DNA of 60,251 nucleotides from the IMG/VR virus record IMGVR_UViG_3300009160_000004, positions 1 to 60,251 of that record. One strand, given 5' to 3'. The notes under the pieces were generated by a model that saw nothing but the letters and a program-made list of their open reading frames with translations, did no database searches and was not told the origin of the DNA. Positions 7,249 to 14,113 of the stretch are shown here, in pieces (position 1 is the first letter of the stretch; each line of letters starts with the position of its first letter). Source of the stretch: a virus. Made by a program: the position numbers and the translations under genes.

Positions 7249-7926
7249 GATCCAGTGTCGAACGCGGCCGATCTTCTCTGCGTCCGTGCTGGCGTCCATC
7301 CATCCCGCGTCCGTCCCCCTGCTCTCCGTGCCATCCCCTGCCGTGGCCGGGATGCCAGCCGTGGGCGTGGGCGTGGGCGTGAACGCTCCCCGGCGGGAAT
7401 GCCCCTCCCCTGCCACGGCCGCGAGCATGGCATCCACGCTGCCATACCCTGCCTTCCCGGCGAGGATCAAGGCCTTCCTGTAGAGCGTGGGGGACGCTGT
7501 GAGCCTCTCCACGGCAATCGCCATAGCAGGGGGTGTCGTGGGCGTGCGATGGGCTGACCGCTCCCGCTCTGCCATCATCTCGCGGGTACGCTTGCGGTAG
7601 GACTGCCGCCGCAAGCCGGTCATGCCTTGCCAGCCAGTGAGCCGGAAGTAGCGGCGCGTGGCGTAGAGGGCGTGGGCATGATCCCCGGCTGCTACCTTGG
7701 GAAACCGTCCCTCCCGCCAGTGTAGGTACGCTGCGGCTGCTACCTCTTCGCACCGCTCTTTGCGCCCCGGCAATTCCGCCCGCGTGCGTGCCGTGGGGAG
7801 GATGTCCCGCTCCGCAGACCGCCGGAAGAAATCCAGCACTCCCCCATGGTATTCAGCCGGGAGGGTGGCGGGGTCGTAGGACTGACGCGGGAGGGGGCAA
7901 GATGCTCCGTCGTACATGGTGAACAT
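7237..7926 (-). CDS. Unknown protein in the regulator position, 229 aa
   Basis: The only gene between two control regions, transcribed leftward from its own near-consensus promoter (7974-8002), opposite to the early genes, and closed by a terminator. That monocistronic, divergent placement is where repressors of temperate phages usually lie, but I see no clear helix-turn-helix. Features: a basic centre (RRYFRLTGWQGMTGLRRQS), a run of Thr-Pro repeats near residue 187, and a polar C-terminus. ATG 7926 has an AGGAG site. Identity unknown. Confidence 0.75.
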   Translation of the reverse strand: MFTMYDGASCPLPRQSYDPATLPAEYHGGVLDFFRRSAERDILPTARTRAELPGRKERCEEVAAAAYLHWREGRFPKVAAGDHAHALYATRRYFRLTGWQGMTGLRRQSYRKRTREMMAERERSAHRTPTTPPAMAIAVERLTASPTLYRKALILAGKAGYGSVDAMLAAVAGEGHSRRGAFTPTPTPTAGIPATAGDGTESRGTDAGWMDASTDAEKIGRVRHWISVQ

Positions 7927-7973
7927 ATCTATACTCCTGAGGTTTTCCGGTTCCGTTGTGGGCCGGTTGTGGG

Positions 7974-8002
7974 ATTGTATCGGCTGTCCGTGGCAGTGTC
8001 AA
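7974..8002 (-). promoter_or_regulatory. Sigma-70-type promoter for the 7237-7926 gene
   Basis: Minus strand: TTGACA (8002-7997), 17-bp spacer, TACAAT (7979-7974). Both boxes are near perfect, so this should be a strong, host-sigma-dependent promoter active without phage factors. It starts about 45 bp upstream of the ATG at 7926. Confidence 0.82.
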
Positions 8003-8003
8003 C

Positions 8004-8255
8004 AAAAAAATTCCATCGGCGGCGAATTTTTTTCCGGCCATCTGTTATCTATATGGCGTGAACGTCATACGATCCAATGTAAGACGTTCACGCACGCGAT
8101 TTTTCGTCGCGTGACGTTCGCACGGGCGGTCAGTGTATGACCGTCCAACCATGCGAGCAACACTGGCGGTCGCCCTGGATATGCGGTCAGGCGTGAAAAA
8201 ATCTTTCCGGATTTTTTCGTGTCATCTGTTATATCTATGGCGTGACCGTCAAACG
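8004..8255. promoter_or_regulatory. Early control region with a duplicated module
   Basis: Two related copies: each has an A-tract/T-tract inverted repeat (AAAAAAATTC...GAATTTTTTT at 8004-8033; AAAAAATC...GATTTTTT at 8196-8217) followed by CATCTGTTAT, a TCTAT box, GGCGTGA, and CGTCA (8039-8071 and 8223-8255). The arrangement suggests two copies of a promoter plus operator, with the T/A-rich hairpin as insulator. A TTATMT sequence after CATCTG could be a -10 element; no TTGACA is present, so activation or the phage sigma factor may be needed. An origin role is also possible. Confidence 0.6.
8056..8093. promoter_or_regulatory. Perfect 11-bp inverted repeat, candidate repressor operator
   Basis: GCGTGAACGTC (8056-8066) and GACGTTCACGC (8083-8093), 16-bp spacer. 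Related half-sites follow (GCGTGACGTTC near 8109, GCGTGACCGTC at 8240). The clustering of similar half-sites between divergent units is typical for a phage operator. Confidence 0.6.
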
Positions 8256-8314
8256 TCCCATGCCGAGGGGTAACGTATTACTTCCTGCGCATGCGGGCAG
8301 CCAATGGAGGTACG

Positions 8315-8521
8315 ATGTACTGTGACATCAACTTCCCGACGAAGAAGGCTCTGAAGGCGGCTGTTGCCAGTGGGCAGGCTGTGACGATCTTCTCGCCGGG
8401 GCCGTTTCCCGTGGATTGTTCTACGGGCAAGCATTGTGTGGAGGGGCCGCACTATCCCAAGCCTCACTCCTGGTACGCCAGTGTGGTTGTGGATGATGGG
8501 CGGATCGTGTCGGTGAAGTGA
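8315..8521 (+). CDS. First early protein, 68 aa, unknown
   Basis: Start chosen at 8315 because GGAGGT lies four bases upstream; an upstream in-frame ATG lacks a site. Begins MYCDINFPTKKALKAAVASG; the rest is beta-like with GPFPVDC and two more Cys/His-containing turns. It is the promoter-proximal gene after the duplicated control module, a common place for host-takeover proteins. No family recognised. Confidence 0.75.
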   Translation: MYCDINFPTKKALKAAVASGQAVTIFSPGPFPVDCSTGKHCVEGPHYPKPHSWYASVVVDDGRIVSVK

Positions 8522-8956
8522 CGGGATTCGAACCCGGGCAGTGGCAGCCCTTACGGGTTATTCCGTGCCGCTGCCCGGGTTCGGTTGCCGTTGGTATACT
8601 TATGTATACGGCGTCCGAAAGCGTTCACGGAAAACTATAGCTCTGGCCGGTTTCCTTCGCTGGGCAAGAGTCCGGCGTGGAGTGATCACCCACAGCCCAG
8701 CGAACTGCCGCGTGGCATCCCGTCGAACAACGGGCAGCCGGTACGGCTAGAACGTATCCGTGAACGCCTTCGGTTGCCGTTTCTACGGTGTCCGAATAGC
8801 CCCCTCTGGGCAAAACGCATTCGACGGAGTGCGTAGTCAACGCGAGGAGAGCCGCCACCGCCCGTGCTAGCCGGCTTCTGTGGCCTGTAATCCAACCGTT
8901 CGCTCAGAGGGTGCTATTCGGCTGCCGTTCGGTAGCCATTCATGGAGGTGCGAGCA
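8522..8956. ncRNA. Structured non-coding region, candidate RNA or recombination/replication site
   Basis: 435 bp without a credible gene between two early genes. It holds an 18-bp hairpin with one G-U pair (8529-8546/8566-8583); a 24-nt imperfect inverted repeat (8608-8631/8757-8780, 21 of 24 matching); a 9-bp inverted repeat CCGAATAGC/GCTATTCGG; a GTATAC-TTAT-GTATAC hairpin (8595-8610); and three copies of TTCGGYTGCCGTT (8580, 8769, 8917), each followed by pairing sequence. This could be a folded transcript leader or small RNA, a resolvase res-type site, or an origin. The strand is undecided, but the early genes on both sides are transcribed on the plus strand. Confidence 0.5.
8523..8540 (-). 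other. tRNA T-arm-like sequence, candidate attachment core
   Basis: The minus strand reads GGGTTCGAATCCCG, the standard T-loop and stem of a tRNA, followed by TCACTTCACC which resembles an acceptor 3' end. No complete tRNA can be folded around it. Phage attP sites often carry such 3' tRNA fragments, but the tyrosine recombinase gene is 22 kb away. Confidence 0.3.
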
Positions 8957-9847
8957 ATGGGTTATTCCGTTGCCCGTATCGTCCAGCCGGGCAAGAGCAA
9001 TACGAAGATCGCTCACGGTGAGCGCTTCGATGTCCGCTCCTGCACGGTTTCTCTTGCGGCCAGCGATTCCGCAGGGTTCAACGTCTGCCCCCGGGCTATG
9101 CCCCGGTCGCAGATCGACACCCTGCGTGCTGCTGGCAAGACCTGGGAGCAAGTCGCAGCGGTGGCTCACTCGCGTGGGCTGTCGATGTGCACTGCCTCCT
9201 GTGTCACCAACGAAGCAGGCAAGGGTGCTGCGGATTTCGTCCGCAACCCCCGCAAAAACCTGACTCGCTGGTATCAGGAGAATCGTGCAGAGTTCACCGC
9301 CCGTCTGCTGGACGAATTGCGGGCTGAGATTCGCAAGGCCAAGCCGGGCCAGATCGTGGCCTGCCGGCCGAATGTGGACAGCGATGTCCCGTGGGAACGG
9401 ACAGTTCCCGAGTTGTTCGATCTGCCCGTCCAGTACTGGGACTACACCAAGGTCTCAACGCGGCTGGGCAAGACTCCGGCGAACTACCACCTGACCTATT
9501 CGGTCAATGATGGCACGCAGCCGGAAGACTGGCAGCGAGTGTACGACAGCGGCGCAAACATTGCCGTGGTGTTCGACACTCACTGGCAGCCAGGTGGCCA
9601 TGAGAACGGCCGGAAATTCGGGCAGCTACCGACATGGTACACCGATCCCAATGGGTATCGGTGGCGCGTAGTCGATGGCGACAAGTCAGACTTCCGGTTC
9701 CTGGACGATGGGCCGGTGTGTGTGGGCCTGCGGCTGAAAGGGTTCTCCTTCGGTCGGTGGATGGCCCGTATGTCTGGATTCGCACAGCGTGTGCCCCGTG
9801 CGTTGCGGGGTGTGTTTTCAACTGTGCATCCCTCCAGGGCAGCGTGA
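8957..9847 (+). CDS. GP88-family phage protein
   Basis: 296 aa. The order GKSNTKIAHG, NVCPRAM (Cys-rich start), MCTASCVTN, then SDVPWER, then QYWDYTKV and a YHLTYSVNDG strand fits the phage gene-product-88 family as I recall it, whose biochemical role is unknown. Cysteines near residues 40 and 76-81 could bind metal or a cluster. Start at 8957 chosen for the GGAGG site eight bases upstream. It is the largest early gene and sits directly after the structured non-coding region. Confidence 0.75.
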   Translation: MGYSVARIVQPGKSNTKIAHGERFDVRSCTVSLAASDSAGFNVCPRAMPRSQIDTLRAAGKTWEQVAAVAHSRGLSMCTASCVTNEAGKGAADFVRNPRKNLTRWYQENRAEFTARLLDELRAEIRKAKPGQIVACRPNVDSDVPWERTVPELFDLPVQYWDYTKVSTRLGKTPANYHLTYSVNDGTQPEDWQRVYDSGANIAVVFDTHWQPGGHENGRKFGQLPTWYTDPNGYRWRVVDGDKSDFRFLDDGPVCVGLRLKGFSFGRWMARMSGFAQRVPRALRGVFSTVHPSRAA

Positions 9848-9855
9848 GGTGTGCG

Positions 9856-10074
9856 ATGAATGAGTTGATCTTTCAGAACGGATGCTATCGCGTGGAGCTA
9901 CTGGTGCGCACTAACGGCACCATCTCCATCGGAACCATGTGCGATGTCGCTCGCGGGCCGCTGGGGCACTACGTCGCGGTGACTCCGGAGCAGGCGGTCA
10001 GTCTGGTTCGGCATCTGTGCGATCACGTTCCGGGTGTGGCGGAAACGGTCCTTGGAAAACTTACGGAGTTGTGA
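9856..10074 (+). CDS. Small early protein, 72 aa
   Basis: ATG 9856 after a GAGGTGTG site. Beta-rich N-terminal half (FQNGCYRVELLVRTNGTISI) and a helix near the end (PEQAVSLVRHLCDHVPGV). No family recognised. Shares the same GAGGTGTG-type ribosome binding site as the 10258 gene, suggesting coordinated expression. Confidence 0.75.
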   Translation: MNELIFQNGCYRVELLVRTNGTISIGTMCDVARGPLGHYVAVTPEQAVSLVRHLCDHVPGVAETVLGKLTEL

Positions 10075-10075
10075 C

Positions 10076-10249
10076 ATGCAGAAAGAAACGACGCTAGTTC
10101 TACGGATCACTTGGGAATCCAACGAGGTAGATCGACCCGGTCGGTGGGATTGGCACACGCTGATCGATGTCGAACGCGGGCATGTGGAGATCGTCGCGGA
10201 CAGCGACGACAAGTATCAGATCGACATCCTGACTGAAAACAAACTGTGA
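10076..10249 (+). CDS. Small early protein, 57 aa
   Basis: ATG 10076, one base after the previous stop. Acidic and Trp-containing (TWESNEVDRPGRWDWHTLID), ending in a DKYQIDILTENKL strand. Probably a small beta fold. Function unknown. Confidence 0.7.
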   Translation: MQKETTLVLRITWESNEVDRPGRWDWHTLIDVERGHVEIVADSDDKYQIDILTENKL

Positions 10250-10257
10250 GGTGTGAC

Positions 10258-10536
10258 ATGGTGGCAATCACCAGCAAGTATCACGGGCCGACGAATACAC
10301 GCGGCTCATGTGTTCGGGCTACGGCCAACGGCCATATGGTCACAGTGCCATGGGCTAGCGAGCTAGACAGCGAAGCCAACCATCGGGAGGCGTGCAAGCG
10401 GCTCTGCGACAAGTTGGGCTGGGATGCGGATCGGTTCTTCGGTGGTGCGATGGACGATGGGAGATGGGCATGGGTGCCCGTCTTCCCGTACGAATGGGAG
10501 CAGCGACAAAAGGAGGAGACACATGCCAACAGTTGA
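10258..10536 (+). CDS. Small early protein, 92 aa
   Basis: ATG 10258. A central HREACKRLCDKLGWD helix and a C-terminal GRWAWVPVFPYEWEQRQKEE. Its end overlaps the start of the next gene by 14 nt and supplies that gene's AGGAGGA ribosome binding site. Function unknown. Confidence 0.75.
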   Translation: MVAITSKYHGPTNTRGSCVRATANGHMVTVPWASELDSEANHREACKRLCDKLGWDADRFFGGAMDDGRWAWVPVFPYEWEQRQKEETHANS

Positions 10537-10945
10537 ACAGTCGGTACACATGACCACCGTATCCAAGGAGGTGGCGGAAGCGTACGCGGATTGCTGGGAC
10601 TATCACCCAAAAGTATCCGCACCATACATCGATGTCCCTGCCTGGGAGGCGATGGAACAGCGGCGAAATCTGGAGTTCTTCGCGTCCCGCTGGCTGCCCC
10701 GGGACGACGCCCAGTGGATCATGGAACAGTGGGTGAAGGGCTACAACAACTTTGCCCCGAGCGTGATCGGCATGTTTCCCGAGGCGGCGCTGCTTCGCAT
10801 AGCCCGAGAGGGCAGCCCCTGCCTGTATGTGAAGTTGCCATATGGGTGCAAGGCGAAACTTCCGACTGCCAAGCGGGTGCTGGCGGATGAGCGAGACGAG
10901 GTGTTCCTGCAATCGTCTCGGTGTGTTCGGTACTGGTGGGACTAA
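10523..10945 (+). CDS. Early protein, 140 aa
   Basis: Start at 10523 chosen for the AGGAGGAG site. Aromatic-rich helical protein (DCWDYHPKVSAPYIDVPAW; QWIMEQWVKGYNNFAP) followed by LYVKLPYGCKAKLPTAKRVL. No known family. One of the larger early products. Confidence 0.78.
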   Translation: MPTVEQSVHMTTVSKEVAEAYADCWDYHPKVSAPYIDVPAWEAMEQRRNLEFFASRWLPRDDAQWIMEQWVKGYNNFAPSVIGMFPEAALLRIAREGSPCLYVKLPYGCKAKLPTAKRVLADERDEVFLQSSRCVRYWWD

Positions 10946-10956
10946 GGAGGTGCGGA

Positions 10957-11103
10957 ATGCAATGCCCCGTCTGTGATTGTTGCGAGGTGTCGTTTGCCGG
11001 TGTTCTCGGTGACGTAGGTCATGCGAGATGCCGGGATTGTGGGATTGTTTACACGTTTACACCGGAGGAATGCGATGCAACCGTGGATTGCGAAACGACT
11101 TAG
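10957..11103 (+). CDS. Tiny zinc-ribbon-like protein, 48 aa
   Basis: ATG 10957 with AAGGAGG upstream. MQCPVCDCCEV and ARCRDCGIVYTF give two CxxC knuckles 20 residues apart, the pattern of a rubredoxin-like zinc ribbon. Such mini ribbons may bind nucleic acid or host RNA polymerase. Overlaps the next gene by 29 nt. Confidence 0.72.
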   Translation: MQCPVCDCCEVSFAGVLGDVGHARCRDCGIVYTFTPEECDATVDCETT

Positions 11104-11320
11104 CGAGGCCAGCCACCAACTGGAACTAGAGGATGACTACAGCGGGCGCGGGATGATGGGCTCCGGAACCAGCGCCGTCGTTGGTCCTCTCGGCTCGTTC
11201 GTTTTTGCTGTAGCCCAGGTTGCGCTTGGATTGGAGTACGAAAGCGAGCAGGGCGAATTCAATGTCGCCCTCTTGTCCCTCCGTACCGACAGCATGGGCA
11301 AGGAGACGGTTTTCTACTAG
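11075..11320 (+). CDS. Small early protein, 81 aa
   Basis: Start ATG 11075 with GGAGG nearby. N-terminal helix (WIAKRLSEASHQLELEDDY), glycine-rich turn, then a hydrophobic stretch GPLGSFVFAVAQVALGLEY that could be a weak membrane segment. Function unknown. Confidence 0.7.
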   Translation: MQPWIAKRLSEASHQLELEDDYSGRGMMGSGTSAVVGPLGSFVFAVAQVALGLEYESEQGEFNVALLSLRTDSMGKETVFY

Positions 11321-11338
11321 GCCACAAGGAGGTGTGCT

Positions 11339-11467
11339 ATGTGGGCAGTACGGACACGGAAGAGGATTGTGGCGACGTTTGATGAGCGATGGGAGGCGGA
11401 GGAATGGATGCGGACTTGGCGTTCGCTCCATGGACATAAGTGTTTCCTAGTGAGAACGGAGAATTGA
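11339..11467 (+). CDS. Small basic protein, 42 aa
   Basis: ATG 11339 with a consensus AAGGAGG seven bases upstream. Trp- and Arg-rich (MWAVRTRKRIVATFDERWEA; EEWMRTWRSLHGH). The strong ribosome binding site and tight spacing make it credible despite its size. Unknown role. Confidence 0.68.
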   Translation: MWAVRTRKRIVATFDERWEAEEWMRTWRSLHGHKCFLVRTEN

Positions 11468-11468
11468 G

Positions 11469-11690
11469 ATGGCAAAAAAGCCTGTGACAAAGACTGATGC
11501 GGATCATGTGGTGATTGCTGTGCGGGTGCGTGGGCTGGATCGTACGGTGTCGCTGTTCGGGCCGTTGACTAAGGCCAAGGCGCATGTGTTTGCCACCCAC
11601 CACCAGCAATATGAGGGTGATGAGTGCTGCGTTGAGATGCTGATGACCCCGTGCGAACACAACCAGTGGATTTTTGAGGGTGTTTCCTGA
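11469..11690 (+). CDS. Small early protein, 73 aa
   Basis: ATG 11469, one base after the previous stop. Mixed alpha/beta (HVVIAVRVRGLDRTVSLFG; KAKAHVFATHHQQYEGDE). Function unknown. Confidence 0.72.
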   Translation: MAKKPVTKTDADHVVIAVRVRGLDRTVSLFGPLTKAKAHVFATHHQQYEGDECCVEMLMTPCEHNQWIFEGVS

Positions 11691-11703
11691 AAGGAGAATT
11701 GAG

Positions 11704-11925
11704 ATGCCCAGACTGACTGACAGCAACAGCGGGCCGGTTGATTTCTGCCGCGATTGCTTCCCCTGCGAGGGCGATGCGGCGGAGCGGTATCAGTTTGCGG
11801 TGCAACCCAACGCGAACGATGGCCGTGGCGATTGCTTTGAGTACGAGTGTGATCACCCCGACTACGAGTGCGATGATTACACATGCCACATGTGTGGCTG
11901 TGAACTTACCCGGAGGGACAACTGA
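11704..11925 (+). CDS. Cysteine-rich acidic protein, 73 aa
   Basis: FCRDCFPCEGD at the start and YECDDYTCHMCGCEL at the end give nine cysteines, arranged as CxxC-type pairs. Likely one or two zinc sites. Acidic (many Asp/Glu). Its stop overlaps the next start (TGATG). Confidence 0.7.
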   Translation: MPRLTDSNSGPVDFCRDCFPCEGDAAERYQFAVQPNANDGRGDCFEYECDHPDYECDDYTCHMCGCELTRRDN

Positions 11926-12146
11926 TGAGCTTTCGACCGATGGTGAAGGTGGGCAATGAGTGGGCTGGCAATGGCATTCGGTTTGCCACCCGTGAAGAGG
12001 CTGCGTCTTCCGCCCGTGATCTGTACGGACGGTGGACGCTGTGTGTGGATCACCGGGCAGATGAGTCCGATGATCCGGTAAACTATGCGTGGGATCCGTC
12101 CCGTGGCAATGTGCGATTGGAGGTGGTCAATGCCAAAGGCTCGTAG
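11925..12146 (+). CDS. Small early protein, 73 aa
   Basis: TGATG-coupled start. MVKVGNEWAGNGIRFATREE then DLYGRWTLCVDHRAD: the layout 'GNGIRFAT.EEA......L..RW' is common in small phage and plasmid proteins of unknown role. Overlaps the next gene by 17 nt. Confidence 0.75.
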   Translation: MSFRPMVKVGNEWAGNGIRFATREEAASSARDLYGRWTLCVDHRADESDDPVNYAWDPSRGNVRLEVVNAKGS

Positions 12147-12324
12147 AAAGCGTGTGCGGATTGAACTGACAGGCGAGCAGGCCGATGAGCTTGTGGAAAC
12201 TCTGCAAGGGAGGATCGACGACTTGGATGATGTCATCCGGCAGGAAAGCCCAGACGATGCGGCGGACTGGAAGCACATTCAGTCCGTCCTGTCCGACATC
12301 CTTCACCTACTGGAGATTGCGTGA
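12130..12324 (+). CDS. Small helical protein, 64 aa
   Basis: Basic start (MPKARRKRVRIELTGEQ) then an amphipathic helix pair (LVETLQGRIDDLDDVIR; HIQSVLSDILHLLEI). Probably a helical hairpin that multimerises. Unknown role. Confidence 0.72.
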   Translation: MPKARRKRVRIELTGEQADELVETLQGRIDDLDDVIRQESPDDAADWKHIQSVLSDILHLLEIA

Positions 12325-12542
12325 TGCCAACCAATGCAGAGCGTGCGGCGTGGGCATTGGAAGCCTGCGAGACATTTGCAGATGCCACCGGACTGAGCGT
12401 AGAAGACGAGTTGCCGACAGTGATCGGTGACCTCATCGCCAACCTCCTACACTTGGCTGACCAGGGGGGGATGTGCGCCGAGTCGATGCTGGGCACAGCC
12501 CGCATGCACTTTGAGGCAGAACTAGAAGAGGAGATTGCGTGA
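12324..12542 (+). CDS. Small helical protein, 72 aa
   Basis: TGATG-coupled start at 12324. All-helical, acidic (AWALEACETFADATGLSVED; AELEEEIA). Next gene starts within its stop codon. Unknown role. Confidence 0.72.
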   Translation: MPTNAERAAWALEACETFADATGLSVEDELPTVIGDLIANLLHLADQGGMCAESMLGTARMHFEAELEEEIA

Positions 12543-12715
12543 TGAAAACGATGCGTGATCTGCGGGAATGGGTCAACGAGCGAGATGATCGCGGGTATCT
12601 CCTGCCCGATGAGTTCGTAGTGGGCGTGACCTATACTGCGATCTATGCTCGCAGGCGCGACTGCTTAGTGGGTTGGTCTGGTTTTGAAACAACTAGCGAC
12701 GAGGAGGATGAGTGA
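12542..12715 (+). CDS. Small protein, 57 aa
   Basis: TGATG-coupled at both ends. MKTMRDLREWVNERDDRGYL then VVGVTYTAIYARRRDC and an acidic tail ETTSDEEDE. Not otherwise recognised. Confidence 0.68.
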   Translation: MKTMRDLREWVNERDDRGYLLPDEFVVGVTYTAIYARRRDCLVGWSGFETTSDEEDE

Positions 12716-12954
12716 TGCCAAAGGTTGAGACAACTGAGACTCACAAGCCGGGCAAGGCCACGCTCTACCGCGTTTGCGTGTGCCGGTACGAGGACGGCGG
12801 GAGGCAGGTGACGATGCAGCGTGAGTTCAGCGGACTGCGCAACAAGAAGAAGGCCGACGAGTACGCCGCTTGGCTTGCGCATCTGGTGATGATTGAGTCT
12901 GCAACTAAAGCCCAACGCGGGCGAGTCTATGACGCCAGAACGGCGCGCAAGTAA
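12715..12954 (+). CDS. Small basic protein, 79 aa
   Basis: ATG 12715. Beta hairpin-like centre (TLYRVCVCRYEDGGRQVTMQ) followed by a basic helix (NKKKADEYAAWLAHL). Nucleic-acid binding is possible but unproven. TAATG-coupled to the next gene. Confidence 0.7.
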   Translation: MPKVETTETHKPGKATLYRVCVCRYEDGGRQVTMQREFSGLRNKKKADEYAAWLAHLVMIESATKAQRGRVYDARTARK

Positions 12955-13097
12955 TGGGCATCAGTGCCGATTGCCATTGCCGAAAGTGCGGCGTTGAACT
13001 GAGTGTCGATGAGTACGGGAACGACGAGTGCGATGTCTGCGTTGCTGGCCGTGAGCCGTGGTGGTGCGAGGACTTTTACTGCGAGGAGGATGAGTGA
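12954..13097 (+). CDS. Tiny zinc-knuckle protein, 47 aa
   Basis: ATG 12954 overlapping the preceding TAA. ADCHCRKCGVEL and ECDVCVAG provide CxxC pairs about 18 residues apart, followed by a second Cys pair (WWCEDFYC). Probably zinc-binding. Acidic C-terminus. Confidence 0.68.
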   Translation: MGISADCHCRKCGVELSVDEYGNDECDVCVAGREPWWCEDFYCEEDE

Positions 13098-13432
13098 TGT
13101 TCTATTGGGACGAGGATCGTTACCCCATTGGCGGAGGCGAGCAGCCTACCCGGTGGGGAGTTGTAATGCTGGATGACACGTATCATCTGGAGCCCGTGTA
13201 CAAGCTGGCTATCTATGAGATGCGTGAGATTCCTGGCGTTGGCAAGAAGCCGGTTGTCATGCTCGTTTGCCGTGGGTTCTGCGAGTCTGGCATCACGCCT
13301 GACGCTGCCGTTGAACGGGCGCGGCAGTACCGGCGGGAGGAGTTCTTCGCAGACGGCGGCGTGGAGTTTCGATGGGTTGGTGTGCTGCGTTGGTCGAATC
13401 CGAATCGGCCCGTGAAGAAAGGGGGGGAGTGA
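13097..13432 (+). CDS. Early protein, 111 aa
   Basis: ATG 13097, TGATG-coupled. Tyr/Trp-rich beta-type protein (MFYWDEDRYPIGGGEQPTRW; KPVVMLVCRGFCESG) with a helix AAVERARQYRREEFF. Its last codons contain a G7 run and form the ribosome binding site of the next gene. Function unknown. Confidence 0.74.
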   Translation: MFYWDEDRYPIGGGEQPTRWGVVMLDDTYHLEPVYKLAIYEMREIPGVGKKPVVMLVCRGFCESGITPDAAVERARQYRREEFFADGGVEFRWVGVLRWSNPNRPVKKGGE

Positions 13433-13635
13433 TGCGGACTCAGAAGGTTGGAGCCTTGGAGGTGGGCGACAAGATTCGATTCAACGAAGAGGACTATGTG
13501 GTTTCGGGCGTGGACTGGCTGGCTCGCCATGACTGCGCCGTCTACGTTTGCAACGAACAGGCCACCGACTGGAGGCTTCCGCTGCAAGCCGGAGACAAGG
13601 TGGAAGTTATCAGTTATGGCAAGGAGCGTGCGTGA
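13432..13635 (+). CDS. Small beta protein, 67 aa
   Basis: TGATG-coupled. The layout VGALEVGDKIRF, then DYVVSGVDW, then LPLQAGDKVEVI looks like a small SH3-like or intein-edge beta barrel. Unknown function. Confidence 0.72.
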   Translation: MRTQKVGALEVGDKIRFNEEDYVVSGVDWLARHDCAVYVCNEQATDWRLPLQAGDKVEVISYGKERA

Positions 13636-13862
13636 TGAAGACATACACCGTAACGCTCTCCGGTCTGGAGCGTGAGGACGGCGAGAAGCCATACGACTAC
13701 GTTGTCCTGGCCTATCACGCATCCCAAGCCGTGGAGCAAGCGATGGATGCCCACATGCAAGGCCGCTGCCTGCAAGACGAGGAACACATCTGGGTGGAGC
13801 GATGCCGCCCAGGGTTGCATGAGAATGGATTCTTCAATGACCTGAGAACGGAGATTGCGTGA
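13635..13862 (+). CDS. Small protein, 75 aa
   Basis: TGATG-coupled. MKTYTVTLSGLEREDGEKPY, then YVVLAYHASQAVEQAMDAHM: a ferredoxin-like beta-alpha pattern found in many small phage proteins of unknown role. Confidence 0.72.
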   Translation: MKTYTVTLSGLEREDGEKPYDYVVLAYHASQAVEQAMDAHMQGRCLQDEEHIWVERCRPGLHENGFFNDLRTEIA

Positions 13863-14113
13863 TGACATTTGAAGACTGGCGAGCGACACGGCATCAGGCC
13901 ACGCAAGGTCTGGAGCATGACATTCTGGAAGACCACTTCGGCTATGTGCCAGACAACGTGCAGTCGGTGTGGGTCTATGAGGTGGGCGTGCTGGCCGGGC
14001 TGAATGACGGCCAGTACTACACGCACATCGGACGGTCGGAATACACGGGCACGCTAGACGATATTGAGCGTCGGCTGTGGGAAGATCACGCGAAACAGGG
14101 GGTGGGGGAATGA
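13862..14113 (+). CDS. Small protein, 83 aa
   Basis: TGATG-coupled start. MTFEDWRATRHQATQGLEHD then VWVYEVGVLAGLNDGQYYTH. Overlaps the methyltransferase start by four bases (ATGA). Function unknown; possibly an accessory of the methyltransferase because of the tight coupling. Confidence 0.7.
   Translation: MTFEDWRATRHQATQGLEHDILEDHFGYVPDNVQSVWVYEVGVLAGLNDGQYYTHIGRSEYTGTLDDIERRLWEDHAKQGVGE

Noticed and set aside
7052-7753. 233-codon minus frame overlapping the 7237-7926 gene
   Set aside because: Runs through the strong terminator and has Arg/Gly/His-rich shadow composition; the 7926 frame has the promoter and ribosome binding site.
8523-8596. A complete tRNA gene
   Set aside because: A T-arm-like sequence is present, but no acceptor, D-arm or anticodon arm can be paired around it on either strand.
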